From a virus: 20,992 nt of DNA. The stretch is from positions 1 to 20,992 of IMG/VR virus record IMGVR_UViG_3300025769_001036, one strand, 5' to 3'. A program made the position numbers and the translations under genes. Positions 4,408 to 12,848 of the stretch are shown piece after piece (position 1 is the stretch's first letter; each line of letters starts with the position of its first letter). The notes beneath the pieces were generated by a model. It ran no database searches. It saw only the letters and a program-made list of their open reading frames with translations, and was not told where the DNA came from.

Positions 4408-7400
4408 CTAGTAATAATCTTTACTCAATGTAGCATAATAATTGCTACCATCATAAACAACACTTATAACGTCTGTGTTTCCTGCGGCAGTTGTTAATGT
4501 TTTGTCACCGCCTTGATACTTAAATGTGCTGGTAAGTGCGTGACTGCCTGTGCCATCTTGTGTTACTATAATTGTGTAACTTGAACCTGTTGTGGCATTT
4601 GGTATTTGACTTATTTCAATACCGCCTGTTGCTGTAACAGTGAATATACTGCCATTTGCGGCGTTGAAACTTGCCAATGCGGCAATGTTACCACTTTGGC
4701 TACCTAAATCAATTTTTGTTTCATTAAATTGTTGGAGAACAGTGTTTCTAGGTCTTATACTGCCGTCTACAACAACATTTCTGCTAACATCTAAGTTAGC
4801 ATTTAAGTCTACATTGGCACTTATGGTTGTTATACCATCTATGAACGTATTTCCACTTAATGTTGTTATACCTGTAACATTCAAACTGCTACTTAATGAA
4901 GTTGCTTGAGTGACAAAACAGTTACCACTTACTGTTAAGTTTGCATCAAATGTTTCATCAAATGTTGTTTTTGCTAAGTCACCAAACGCATACCAACCAT
5001 TGTTACTGCCATCGTAAACTGGTTCTTTGTTTGCTGAACCACTACCACTGGTAGTTCTTGTTATTGGATCATACCAACCTAATCTTGTGCCATCCAAGTT
5101 GTTTGTTTTTATACCAACCACTTGGTTTGGTGTGCCATCGACGTTACCAACTGGCATATTAATTTGAACATTACTTCTAAAACTTCCTAAACTGCTTAGT
5201 GCTATTGTTCCATCACCTAAACTGTTTGTGCTATCAAGTCCACAACTTAGGTTAAGAAATTGCCTACCAAAGTTTAAAGAAGTTCCTACATACAATGCAC
5301 CATCACCTATAACCAGTGACTTACCACCATAACCAATAAAACTTGGATTGTAATGACCTATTTCGCCACCGCCATTACCAGTGTCACCAACGTGAACTAC
5401 ACTACCAAAACTTGCACTTGGATTTGCAAAACCTAGGTTAATGTTACCCAGTATGTTTGCACTTTCTGATCCTGTATTACCATTGCTTAAAAGTCCAGTA
5501 AATGTTATGTTAGCAGGAGATAAATCACCATCATAATCTGCTATGGCTAAGTTTGCTGTGTCAGTAAAGTCTGCTGTTACGGCTTGATTACTGCCATTTC
5601 CTAAGAAGAAATTACCATTGTTAAGGTTAGGTGTTGCGGCACTACGACCTGCACCATATACTTCACCTTTACCACTTACTGCTACATCAGTTACTACACC
5701 CAAGTTCTGTATAAAGTTTGCTTCACCACTTGGTGCAACATTGGCATAACCACCACCTACAGCAACAAATATGGTGTCACCTACAGTGAATGAACTTGTG
5801 TCTACACCTGAAATTAAACCACTCAAAATACCTCTACCTGTATCACCTGTGCTGGTCAATTCTTCATTTGCTATAAAGTGTGCCGGCATTAAGACACTAT
5901 TACCTGCATCTGCTAATACTACTTCTACTTCACCACCTACACTTGTGCCTGTTGCGTGAACAGGATATCCTTTAGGAATAGTGACTGTGTCAGCATTTTT
6001 AATTGTTATTTCAATTGTTTCTGCCCTTACACTTGTTAAATCACTACCATCACCTGTAAATGTTACGGCAGTTATGTCATTGGCATCAATGTTAGCCGCA
6101 CTATAACCATTTTCCAAGAAGTTTTGAACATCGGCGTTTGCATAAGTTCCTGTTATAGCAACATTACTTACACCTGTGATTCTACCCTGTTGATCCACTG
6201 TGAATTGTGGGACATTTGCGGCATCACCATATGTTTTAGGTGTAACTGCTGTGTCATCTAAATCAATACTACCTGCTGTATATGTTATACCTGTGCCACC
6301 TGATAAATGTGCATCTACTCTAGCATCTGTGTAATAAAGATTAGTTCCTTCTGCAACATCACTAGTGCTGGTTGCTAAATTGTAAAATGTGCTACCATCA
6401 TTTGTGAATGTCCACTTGTCTGTGTCTTCATTCCATTTAATTTCTGTGCTGGTAGTTTGCGGTCTGTTTGCAATAATTTGCACATTGCTATCTGTTGCCG
6501 CATTGGCATTTAGAGTTATCTTTTGGTCTGTCACATATAAGTCTGTGACATTTTCATAATCTATATTGCCTGTTGCAATAATATTTCCTTGAACATTTAG
6601 ATTACCGCCTACTGTTAAAGGATTTTGTGATATATGAGTTATAACTTGTGCATTTGTTAAACCACTACCTGCGTCTTCCCAAGTAACTACACCACTACCA
6701 TTTGTGGTTAAAACTTGGTCAACACTACCATCTGTGTTAGGAAGTGTGAATGCGTTGTTTAGTGTTAAACTGCCTGTTGCGGTTAGTTTTAGAATACCAT
6801 TACCACTGTTAGATCCTTCTGTGGTTTTGAATATGGTAAATTGATTTGTGCCAGCATTATCATCATCGATTATGATATTAACATTACTTTTACCTTGTAT
6901 AGTAACAGCATTTGCTTGGCTGCCACTGTTATCATCTAAACTGATTAAATTTCTTTTGTCTGGATCTGTTGTTGCTATTACGGCTCGTTGCACACTTGCT
7001 TCGGCTCTTAACATTTCTATATCAGTAGTAGCACCATTTGTTCTTGTGGTGTTTAAACTACCAGTTTGTATTTCACCTTGTGCAACTGCACTTATGCCTG
7101 TGTTGCTCATAGTGATATCTTCAAAAGCACCTTGGTCAACTTCTAAAACACTTTTTGCACCAGTCATATTCATTCTGGCTCTAGGTGTTTGTCCAGTTAT
7201 TTGTCCAAAGTCTACTACACCATTTGCTCTAACTCTAAATAAGTTTTCTGCAGAGCCACTTGTAGCACTTACATTACTACCTCTTACACGTCTAACAGTA
7301 AAACCTGCTGTTTCACTGTTTGCACCTTCCCAATCTGTTGCAACTGTGAGACCACCATTGTGTCCCAATATCATACCATCCCAGTTATCACCTGTTACAC

Positions 7401-8640
7401 TACTGCTGTATGGTGCTTGGTTAAAGTCTATAAAACTGTTTGCTTTTGTGGTATAACTGTCTGGATCTGTGCCACTTGCAACTCTCATCCACATACCATT
7501 TCTTGGTGTTCCGCCACTGACCATACCTGCTGGTGTAGGTGCTAACTTGGCATTTAATTGTAAATGTGTTGATGCACCAAAGTTACCTTGTGTTAAGATT
7601 ATATCACCGTCTTTTCTCAGTCTTAATCTTGCTTGATTGCCGTCTGCATTGTTACCCCATAGTGTAACATTACCTTGCTCGTCTACTTGAAATAATTGGT
7701 CAGACGCACCTGTAGTTTCTCCATTTGCAAATATTTTGAAAACTTCTGTTGTGCTGTTGTCATTTTTATCTATAAAATTGTATATGCTGTCGCCGGCTTT
7801 GATATCGACATCTGTGCTACTGTTTAGTCCTGTGATATCAGTTATACCGATTGCACCTGTGCTACTGTTATATGTTATAGGTGATGTAGCACTCAATTGA
7901 CCTCTTATGTCTGCACTGCTTGGTCCTGTGTATGTGAATACACCTGTGCCACTGTTGTAACCAAAACTACCAAATCCGCCTGCGTCTGTGGCATTTACAC
8001 TGCTTCTAGCCAAACTTTCACTGAAGTATAAATTACTAGATCCTTGTGTTAAATCGTCTGTGGTTTGAGTTGTAAACCAAGTGTTTGCATTTGTGTTAGT
8101 GAAGTATAAATTTGTGCTACCTTGTGCTAGATCGTCTGTATCTTTACTGCTAAGGTCTAGGTTTGCGCCAGTTTGAGCATCTACTCTTGCATCTGCTCTA
8201 GCATTTGTGTAGTATAAGTTAGTTGAACCTTCTGGTAAAGCATCTGTGTTTACAGTTGCACCTGTTGTTGTAAAGTATTTGTTAGTTGTGCCTTCTGTTA
8301 AGTCATCAGTTGTTTTACCTGTGAACAATGCGGCACTGTCTATACCTATAACACCAGTTGAACTGTTGTATTGTATTGGTGAAGTGTTACTTAAATGTGC
8401 TCTTACTTCTGCGGCACTTGGTCCTGTGTAAGTGAATATACCTGTTGTATTAGCATATGTTAAACTGCCATCGCCACCTGCGTCAGTTACACTTAATACA
8501 CTTCTTACTGATTCTACGTTTGCCAGTGCGGCAACTTGACTTACTGTTACTGTTGAACTTGTAGAACTTACATTAACAGTATTATTACTTTTGTTTACAG
8601 TAATTGAAGGATTACTGCTTGTTATTGTTACATTAGCCAT
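4408..8640 (-). CDS. Long tail fibre protein
   Basis: This 1410-residue protein is rich in Thr, Ser, Asn and Gly with few charged stretches, typical of fibrous beta-structured trimeric fibres. In order it has a short N-terminus (residues 1-45), a 50-residue module TDAGG.GS..Y...G.FTYTGPS (about 50-100 and again 217-267), four TDDL..G(S/T)TNLYFT repeats between about 109 and 206, a central region with VTDLYVTDQKITLNANA (about 690), which is common in marine phage structural proteins, a segment around IPKGYPVHATG (about 890), and a C-terminal domain of about 100 residues (from about 1308) likely to be a jelly-roll tip. It starts at ATG 8640 behind AGGAG. The chaperone-like gene at 9222-9620 probably helps fold it. 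It most likely binds the host receptor. Confidence 0.85.
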   Translation of the reverse strand: MANVTITSSNPSITVNKSNNTVNVSSTSSTVTVSQVAALANVESVRSVLSVTDAGGDGSLTYANTTGIFTYTGPSAAEVRAHLSNTSPIQYNSSTGVIGIDSAALFTGKTTDDLTEGTTNKYFTTTGATVNTDALPEGSTNLYYTNARADARVDAQTGANLDLSSKDTDDLAQGSTNLYFTNTNANTWFTTQTTDDLTQGSSNLYFSESLARSSVNATDAGGFGSFGYNSGTGVFTYTGPSSADIRGQLSATSPITYNSSTGAIGITDITGLNSSTDVDIKAGDSIYNFIDKNDNSTTEVFKIFANGETTGASDQLFQVDEQGNVTLWGNNADGNQARLRLRKDGDIILTQGNFGASTHLQLNAKLAPTPAGMVSGGTPRNGMWMRVASGTDPDSYTTKANSFIDFNQAPYSSSVTGDNWDGMILGHNGGLTVATDWEGANSETAGFTVRRVRGSNVSATSGSAENLFRVRANGVVDFGQITGQTPRARMNMTGAKSVLEVDQGAFEDITMSNTGISAVAQGEIQTGSLNTTRTNGATTDIEMLRAEASVQRAVIATTDPDKRNLISLDDNSGSQANAVTIQGKSNVNIIIDDDNAGTNQFTIFKTTEGSNSGNGILKLTATGSLTLNNAFTLPNTDGSVDQVLTTNGSGVVTWEDAGSGLTNAQVITHISQNPLTVGGNLNVQGNIIATGNIDYENVTDLYVTDQKITLNANAATDSNVQIIANRPQTTSTEIKWNEDTDKWTFTNDGSTFYNLATSTSDVAEGTNLYYTDARVDAHLSGGTGITYTAGSIDLDDTAVTPKTYGDAANVPQFTVDQQGRITGVSNVAITGTYANADVQNFLENGYSAANIDANDITAVTFTGDGSDLTSVRAETIEITIKNADTVTIPKGYPVHATGTSVGGEVEVVLADAGNSVLMPAHFIANEELTSTGDTGRGILSGLISGVDTSSFTVGDTIFVAVGGGYANVAPSGEANFIQNLGVVTDVAVSGKGEVYGAGRSAATPNLNNGNFFLGNGSNQAVTADFTDTANLAIADYDGDLSPANITFTGLLSNGNTGSESANILGNINLGFANPSASFGSVVHVGDTGNGGGEIGHYNPSFIGYGGKSLVIGDGALYVGTSLNFGRQFLNLSCGLDSTNSLGDGTIALSSLGSFRSNVQINMPVGNVDGTPNQVVGIKTNNLDGTRLGWYDPITRTTSGSGSANKEPVYDGSNNGWYAFGDLAKTTFDETFDANLTVSGNCFVTQATSLSSSLNVTGITTLSGNTFIDGITTISANVDLNANLDVSRNVVVDGSIRPRNTVLQQFNETKIDLGSQSGNIAALASFNAANGSIFTVTATGGIEISQIPNATTGSSYTIIVTQDGTGSHALTSTFKYQGGDKTLTTAAGNTDVISVVYDGSNYYATLSKDYY
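7840..8493 (-). repeat. Duplicated 50-residue module flanking the short repeats
   Basis: The module at 8341-8493 (TDAGGDGSLTYAN...YTGPSAAEVR...SPIQYNSSTGVIGI) recurs at 7840-7992 (TDAGGFGSFGYNS...YTGPSSADIR...SPITYNSSTGAIGI). The copies bracket the YFT repeats, suggesting that a larger unit was duplicated. Confidence 0.65.
8023..8316 (-). repeat. Four tandem TDDL..GSTNLYFT repeats in fibre gene
   Basis: Residues 109-206 of the fibre carry four degenerate copies of a repeat with the core T-D-D-L-x-x-G-[ST]-[ST]-N-x-Y-[FY], spaced about 20-40 residues apart. A fifth partial copy (DVAEGTNLYYTDARVD) occurs much later, near 6300-6360. Such repeats build regular fibre shafts and can change number by recombination. 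Confidence 0.7.
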
Positions 8641-8649
8641 TTAGTTCTC

Positions 8650-9156
8650 CTACGATGTTGGTATTGCTGTGAAACCGGCATCTAATGTTGGATTACCAAT
8701 GGTAACATCTGGTTCATATCTCTCTAATATTGCCCATCTATGGCTGTCTGTTTGAGTTGGAGTTATTGTGCTGTCTGTCCATTTCACACTAACAACTGTT
8801 ACTGGCACATTAGTTCTTGCATCTGGTATAATATTACCAGTGTATCTTTGTGCTGGGATAGTTATATCAACTGTGCCATTTGCGGCACTAACAACATTAA
8901 TATTACCTGCACCAAAGTCTACATTGGCAAAACTGCCTAAAACTGTGGAATCTGTAAAATTTGGGTCACCGGTTACACGGTCATATGCAATAGTATCTAT
9001 TACTATTGTTTGGGCACTTAATTCGAAACTATAGTTAGTAATATCTACACCATAGTCATATCTAAATGTTTTTTGTTTGGATGGAACCATTTCTTCTACA
9101 ATTACGTTGTCCATTCCACCAACGTAACTCTTAAAATCTAATACTCTACCTGACAT
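8650..9156 (-). CDS. Hypothetical virion-associated protein
   Basis: This 168-residue protein lies between the fibre chaperone and the fibre. It has no membrane segment and looks beta-rich (FRYDYGVDITNYSFELSAQTIVIDTI; later GTVDITIPAQRYTG and PVTVVSVKWTD), suggesting an Ig-like or baseplate-adaptor fold. It starts at ATG 9154-9156 behind AGGAG. The 65-base gap upstream holds a GATAAATA box, so the fibre genes may have their own late promoter. An adaptor that fixes the fibre to the tail tip is a reasonable guess from its position and its fold-like pattern. I do not recognise a named family. Confidence 0.65.
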   Translation of the reverse strand: MSGRVLDFKSYVGGMDNVIVEEMVPSKQKTFRYDYGVDITNYSFELSAQTIVIDTIAYDRVTGDPNFTDSTVLGSFANVDFGAGNINVVSAANGTVDITIPAQRYTGNIIPDARTNVPVTVVSVKWTDSTITPTQTDSHRWAILERYEPDVTIGNPTLDAGFTAIPTS

Positions 9157-9213
9157 ATTTCACTCCTGAGGGAATTTCCTTGCAAACTGAGGTCTACAAG
9201 GCTTATTTTGTTA

Positions 9214-9221
9214 TATTTATC
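9214..9221 (-). promoter_or_regulatory. GATAAATA box before fibre genes
   Basis: The minus strand reads GATAAATATAAC immediately after the stop codon of the gene at 9222-9620 and about 58 bases before the ATG at 9156. This is the only gap of more than 50 bases between 4.4 and 20.2 kb, and it holds this motif. Confidence 0.4.
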
Positions 9222-9620
9222 TTAACTTGGCTGACTGGGCCAGGTTATGTCTTCTACTGTGGCCCAATTGTCTGCATTTGTGGGCATATCTCTCAATGCT
9301 TGTCTGTATGTGGCCCATTCTGCCTTCTTACTGGCACTTAATGGTGAATCTGTTGTTTGTGTCCAGTCACTGAGTTTTAGTAATGTTAATCTTTGTTGTC
9401 TCACATATTGTGGTATGTTTATAACTTTTTCTGGTTTTGCTTCTATAAAATGCGGTGTTACTGACACGTTCATTTGCACTTTGTTTACATCTGCAACTGT
9501 GCCTGGCATAAATGCAATGCCTGGATTGTTGTCTAGCATTTTTTGTTTGCTGGTATCAGTTAACCTCAACACACTTTCTATAAAACCAGTGTCTGTGTGA
9601 TATAGAATATAATTACTCAT
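9222..9620 (-). CDS. Tail fibre assembly chaperone-like protein
   Basis: The C-terminal half of this 132-residue protein (about residues 74-113) reads RQQRLTLLKLSDWTQTTDSP followed by LSASKKAEWATYRQALRDMP. This matches the signature of the phage tail assembly chaperone family (Pfam Phage_tail_APC): R..LL...DWT...D.PL......W..YRQALRD.P. Such proteins help fold or trimerise fibre proteins and lie near fibre genes, as here. The ATG at 9618-9620 overlaps the TAA of the tip gene by one base, and AAGGAGAC lies upstream. The N-terminal half is variable in this family. Confidence 0.8.
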   Translation of the reverse strand: MSNYILYHTDTGFIESVLRLTDTSKQKMLDNNPGIAFMPGTVADVNKVQMNVSVTPHFIEAKPEKVINIPQYVRQQRLTLLKLSDWTQTTDSPLSASKKAEWATYRQALRDMPTNADNWATVEDITWPSQPS

Positions 9621-11707
9621 TAGAATACGTCTCCTTTGGTTATTCTCAACATATCATATCTTATACTGTTAAATCCTCTATCACCACTTACATCATCTAA
9701 TGTGTTAAATCCTTCCATTACCACATTACCACTTACTGGATTTGGGCCAACAACAATCTTTTTGTTTGCTTCTATCACACTGGGTGGATTTGTTACATTC
9801 AATACACTGAGACCAAACTCTTCTTTTTGCACAAATCCATTTGCATATTGTATTTGCACATTTGAAATAACACTAAAACTGGCAGGATTTGCGTTTCCGG
9901 CTCCTATAGGTGTTGCACCACTTATAAATGAATAGTCACCTGGTTCTAATCCGCCACCTGCTGTGAAGTCTAATTCTCTTCTGGTAAACAAATTGGTATA
10001 TGTTGTGGTGTTACCCAAGTTTAATTTGTTTGCCGGTTTGTCTTCTACTTGTCCACCCGGACTTAAAGGTCCAAAATGAAATCTATTAAGTTGATTACCA
10101 AACTTTTCGACGTTAATATTTAAATTACCATAACCACCTTCCAGTGCAATTGGTAAAGGAAAACTTCCTGGTGGGTATATAGGTATTCTAGGTTGATCTA
10201 TGTTTGCTCTAGGCAAGTCTAATTGTGCATTAACTGGCATTGTGTAAATGTTATCGTCATATTCTAAACCAGTCATTTCAACACCAATCATACCTTGTGC
10301 TGTTTCTACTTCTTTGGTTCGCATAATTTTGAACAGTTTGTTGTTGAAACCATACAAGTCATTATCTACTTTCACAATATCACCTATATCTGTTTGCATA
10401 CCACTATAATCTGTGCTAAACTGAATAACTGTTGCTAATCGACTTTGTTGAAGGTCAACATTTGCTAATCTTTCTGCTCTTATCTTGTCATTGATTAAAT
10501 CAATGTTGTATTTTAATACATTGTCTGGTTCATTTGCGTTTCTGTCGCCTGCTGGTGTTTCTATAAGCACCGTGTTCATTAGGTCTTTTCTGTTGTCATC
10601 TGCAAACTCTACTTCTACTGCGTTATACATACTGAACAATTCTGTTGAACTTATGTCTAACTTACCTACCATATTGCTATCATTGTATACCAGTGCATTG
10701 GCTTGTTCTGCGGCTGTGTATGCTCTGTTAGGTATTGCTTTGAATTTGCCTTGTTTACCGTCATATGCAAAGTATGTTCCGCCTGCTTGACATATTCTAT
10801 CTATGTTTGTTCTAGTATCTGCAAAGGTTGTTAATACACCATTTATTTCATAACGTGCATTTTGTTGTGTGCTACCACCTGCATCTTTGTAATCGATAAG
10901 TTCATCACAAAAACCTCGCATTGCTGTATTGGCTGTGCCCACTATACTGTTTGTATCAATCAGTGTGTTGCTGAATCCTACACCATACCTATCATTGTTC
11001 AAATAATCTTGTAGCACCAAACCTGGATTCTTAAGACTGTTGGTCATTTCAAATGTTATGGGTGGTAAACCTGTTAGTCCGTTTTCTGGTGAATAATCAA
11101 TTTGCACTACTGCATACACCAAATTGTTTGCTGTATGTGTTGCTGGTGCCCAATGTGCCACCAAACTGGTTGCTGGTGTAGTTGAGCCTGTGCCACTAGT
11201 TGGAAATATAACATCACTTCCTGTTGATCCACCTTGATAAACATTAACTCTCACATTACCGGCGTAAGTTGTTGCACTTGTTCCGTTAGGATCAAAGTGA
11301 CTGGTAACACTATTACCACTGAAAACAAGTCTAGCATCGTTTAGAAAAACATTTGAAACTGTAAAACTACCTGTATCTGTTTCTTCACTGAGTGCAATAC
11401 AGTAAGTCATTGTTTCGTTTTGATTACTGATTGCGGCATCGAATATGGGCCCACTGGTAAATGCTTTACCATACAACACTGGTATTTTGTTTGCTGTGTC
11501 TGGTGCTAGGGTTATTCTTACACCTGGATCGTTTGCTTCACCGGCACTGGGTGCCTTAAACATACCTGTTGCTCTGGCAGTTGCTGTGGCTAAACCTGCG
11601 GCAACTACACCTACAACAACATCAAACAATAATGTTGATCCAAGAATAGTTCCTGCTGTTGCTACTGCACCTACTATTGCTGTTGCTATTGCTGAAAATA
11701 CTGCCAT
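9620..11707 (-). CDS. Tail tip / central hub protein, lambda gpJ-like
   Basis: This 695-residue protein begins with a hydrophobic, Ala/Gly-rich region of about 45 residues (AIVGAVATAGTILGSTLL and VVGVVAAGLATATARATG) that could insert in a membrane or pack in the tip, similar to sections of lambda gpI or gpJ. The following region has NKIPVLYGKAFTSGPIFDAA and later PPITFEMTNSLKNPGLVLQD-YLNN-DRYG, a pattern typical of phage tail hub and tip attachment proteins. Position in the operon (after tape measure, M-like and L-like genes) supports the role. It would form the tail end that holds the fibre and admits DNA. AGAGGAG precedes ATG 11705-11707, which overlaps the stop of the GNAT gene by one base. 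Confidence 0.75.
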   Translation of the reverse strand: MAVFSAIATAIVGAVATAGTILGSTLLFDVVVGVVAAGLATATARATGMFKAPSAGEANDPGVRITLAPDTANKIPVLYGKAFTSGPIFDAAISNQNETMTYCIALSEETDTGSFTVSNVFLNDARLVFSGNSVTSHFDPNGTSATTYAGNVRVNVYQGGSTGSDVIFPTSGTGSTTPATSLVAHWAPATHTANNLVYAVVQIDYSPENGLTGLPPITFEMTNSLKNPGLVLQDYLNNDRYGVGFSNTLIDTNSIVGTANTAMRGFCDELIDYKDAGGSTQQNARYEINGVLTTFADTRTNIDRICQAGGTYFAYDGKQGKFKAIPNRAYTAAEQANALVYNDSNMVGKLDISSTELFSMYNAVEVEFADDNRKDLMNTVLIETPAGDRNANEPDNVLKYNIDLINDKIRAERLANVDLQQSRLATVIQFSTDYSGMQTDIGDIVKVDNDLYGFNNKLFKIMRTKEVETAQGMIGVEMTGLEYDDNIYTMPVNAQLDLPRANIDQPRIPIYPPGSFPLPIALEGGYGNLNINVEKFGNQLNRFHFGPLSPGGQVEDKPANKLNLGNTTTYTNLFTRRELDFTAGGGLEPGDYSFISGATPIGAGNANPASFSVISNVQIQYANGFVQKEEFGLSVLNVTNPPSVIEANKKIVVGPNPVSGNVVMEGFNTLDDVSGDRGFNSIRYDMLRITKGDVF

Positions 11708-12165
11708 TATGCGGCTCCTCTAACAAAGTTAGTTTCTATTGGTGTCCATCCTCTTTTTTGCATATTCAAATGGTCTCCCATACCTAATGTTGTTATTGTG
11801 TATGCACTTATGACACGTTCTTCTACCAGTCGGTCTCCTACACCTACATACTCTTTTAATAATTTTGCACCGGCACTTGATCCTCTGTGTTCTGGATCTA
11901 CCCACCAAGCAATCTCTCTCATTGACTTTACTTCCGGCAACCACATATCACCTTGTATCATTGCCAACAGCATTCCTACTATTTTGCCTTCTGCTTCTGC
12001 AACTAAGGCTACTCCTGCCTTTCTTATGCTGTCGATTACTCTGTTTGCATACACATCATTGTGTTTTGGTTGTTGCAATCCTGAGAATGGATTTGCATTT
12101 GCAAAGTCAATCATAAAACCTTTTATTGCTTCATAATCTTTAAATTCTGCTCTTCTAACTATCAT
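11707..12165 (-). CDS. GNAT-family N-acetyltransferase in tail-tip operon
   Basis: This 152-residue protein is the usual size for a single GNAT domain. It opens with IVRRAEFKDYEAIKGFM (strand 1 and helix 1), has GVALVAEAEGKIVGMLLAMI (strands 2-4), and a motif A of WWVDPEHRGSSAGAKLLKEY (about residues 87-106), where R94-G-S-S-A-G99 is the acetyl-CoA pyrophosphate loop. It ends NMQKRGWTPIETNFVR, the typical closing strand. It transfers acetyl from acetyl-CoA to an amine; the target is unknown. The gene overlaps both neighbours by one base and takes the slot where lambda has gpK, so it is fixed in the tail operon rather than a loose insertion. GNAT genes in phage structural clusters are known elsewhere, but their function is unclear. 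Confidence 0.85.
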   Translation of the reverse strand: MIVRRAEFKDYEAIKGFMIDFANANPFSGLQQPKHNDVYANRVIDSIRKAGVALVAEAEGKIVGMLLAMIQGDMWLPEVKSMREIAWWVDPEHRGSSAGAKLLKEYVGVGDRLVEERVISAYTITTLGMGDHLNMQKRGWTPIETNFVRGAA

Positions 12166-12848
12166 TATCTTTCATCTACTATACGTTGTCTGTCACGGCC
12201 ACCACCGCCTCCGCCTCCGCCGCCTCCACGGCCTCGGCCTCCACCACCGCCATAATTACCACCACTCTTGAACTCTTTACCAAAGTCAAAGTGTAAGTTT
12301 TGTAAGTCTGGTATTCTGTCGAATATTTGGTCGTTGGGGAATAAACGTTTTCTGTCTTCTGGATTAGTTAATTGTCCTTTTATTTTATTTTGTAACAATT
12401 GATTCAAACTTGCAACTGTTATTGTGACACTATTAGTGTTTTGTTTTGCTAATATATCTACTTGTTCTGTGATTGCAAAGTTTACAATTATACCACTATA
12501 ACGTGTAAACACTTGACTGGTATCCAGTTCAAGGTCATTTTTATCCATAAAGCCACGTCTAACAATTACTTCACCGCCTTTTATTTTGCTGGTAAGTATT
12601 ATGTTCATATAGTCTGCATCACTGGGTATACCACTAAGGCTTATTGCTAAGTCTCCATTAGTAGTTTTTATATCATCGGTGATTGCATCCATACTTAAGA
12701 AACTGCCTAACTCTGTGTAAGTATTACTGTTGTATGTGACTGGTTTATAAGCATTGCTTATATAATATGTGGTATTATCTAATGTTAAGTCTATAAGCAC
12801 AACACTAACAATGTGGTCTTGTTGAACTGCTGTTATAGTAGTAGCCAT
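12165..12848 (-). CDS. Minor tail / hub protein, lambda gpL-like, with poly-Gly tail
   Basis: This 227-residue protein has an N-terminal beta-rich part (VVLIDLTLDNTTYYIS, VTYNSNTYTELGSFLS), a middle containing VIVRRGFMDKND, and KIKGQLTNPEDRKRLFPNDQ followed by FDRIPDLQN. The sequence G.LTN..DR..LFP.D..F is typical of the DUF2163/gpL-like tail hub proteins that sit between tape measure and tip in many phages. The last 30 residues are unusual: GGNYGGGGGRGRG and ten Gly in a row, then RDRQRIVDER. This is encoded by a GC-rich tract (about 12196-12252) unlike the rest of the window. The start has a full GGAGGT, 12 bases away. Confidence 0.7.
   Translation of the reverse strand: MATTITAVQQDHIVSVVLIDLTLDNTTYYISNAYKPVTYNSNTYTELGSFLSMDAITDDIKTTNGDLAISLSGIPSDADYMNIILTSKIKGGEVIVRRGFMDKNDLELDTSQVFTRYSGIIVNFAITEQVDILAKQNTNSVTITVASLNQLLQNKIKGQLTNPEDRKRLFPNDQIFDRIPDLQNLHFDFGKEFKSGGNYGGGGGRGRGGGGGGGGGGRDRQRIVDER

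Noticed and set aside
6848-7456. 202-codon plus-strand frame inside the fibre gene
   Set aside because: Antisense shadow of the Thr/Ser/Asn-rich fibre; the reverse complement of ACA/GTT-rich codons stays open easily. Same for those at 3792-4211 and 14129-14497.
4408-8640. Diversity-generating retroelement variable region in the fibre
   Set aside because: No reverse transcriptase and no template repeat in the window; the internal repeats are ordinary shaft repeats.
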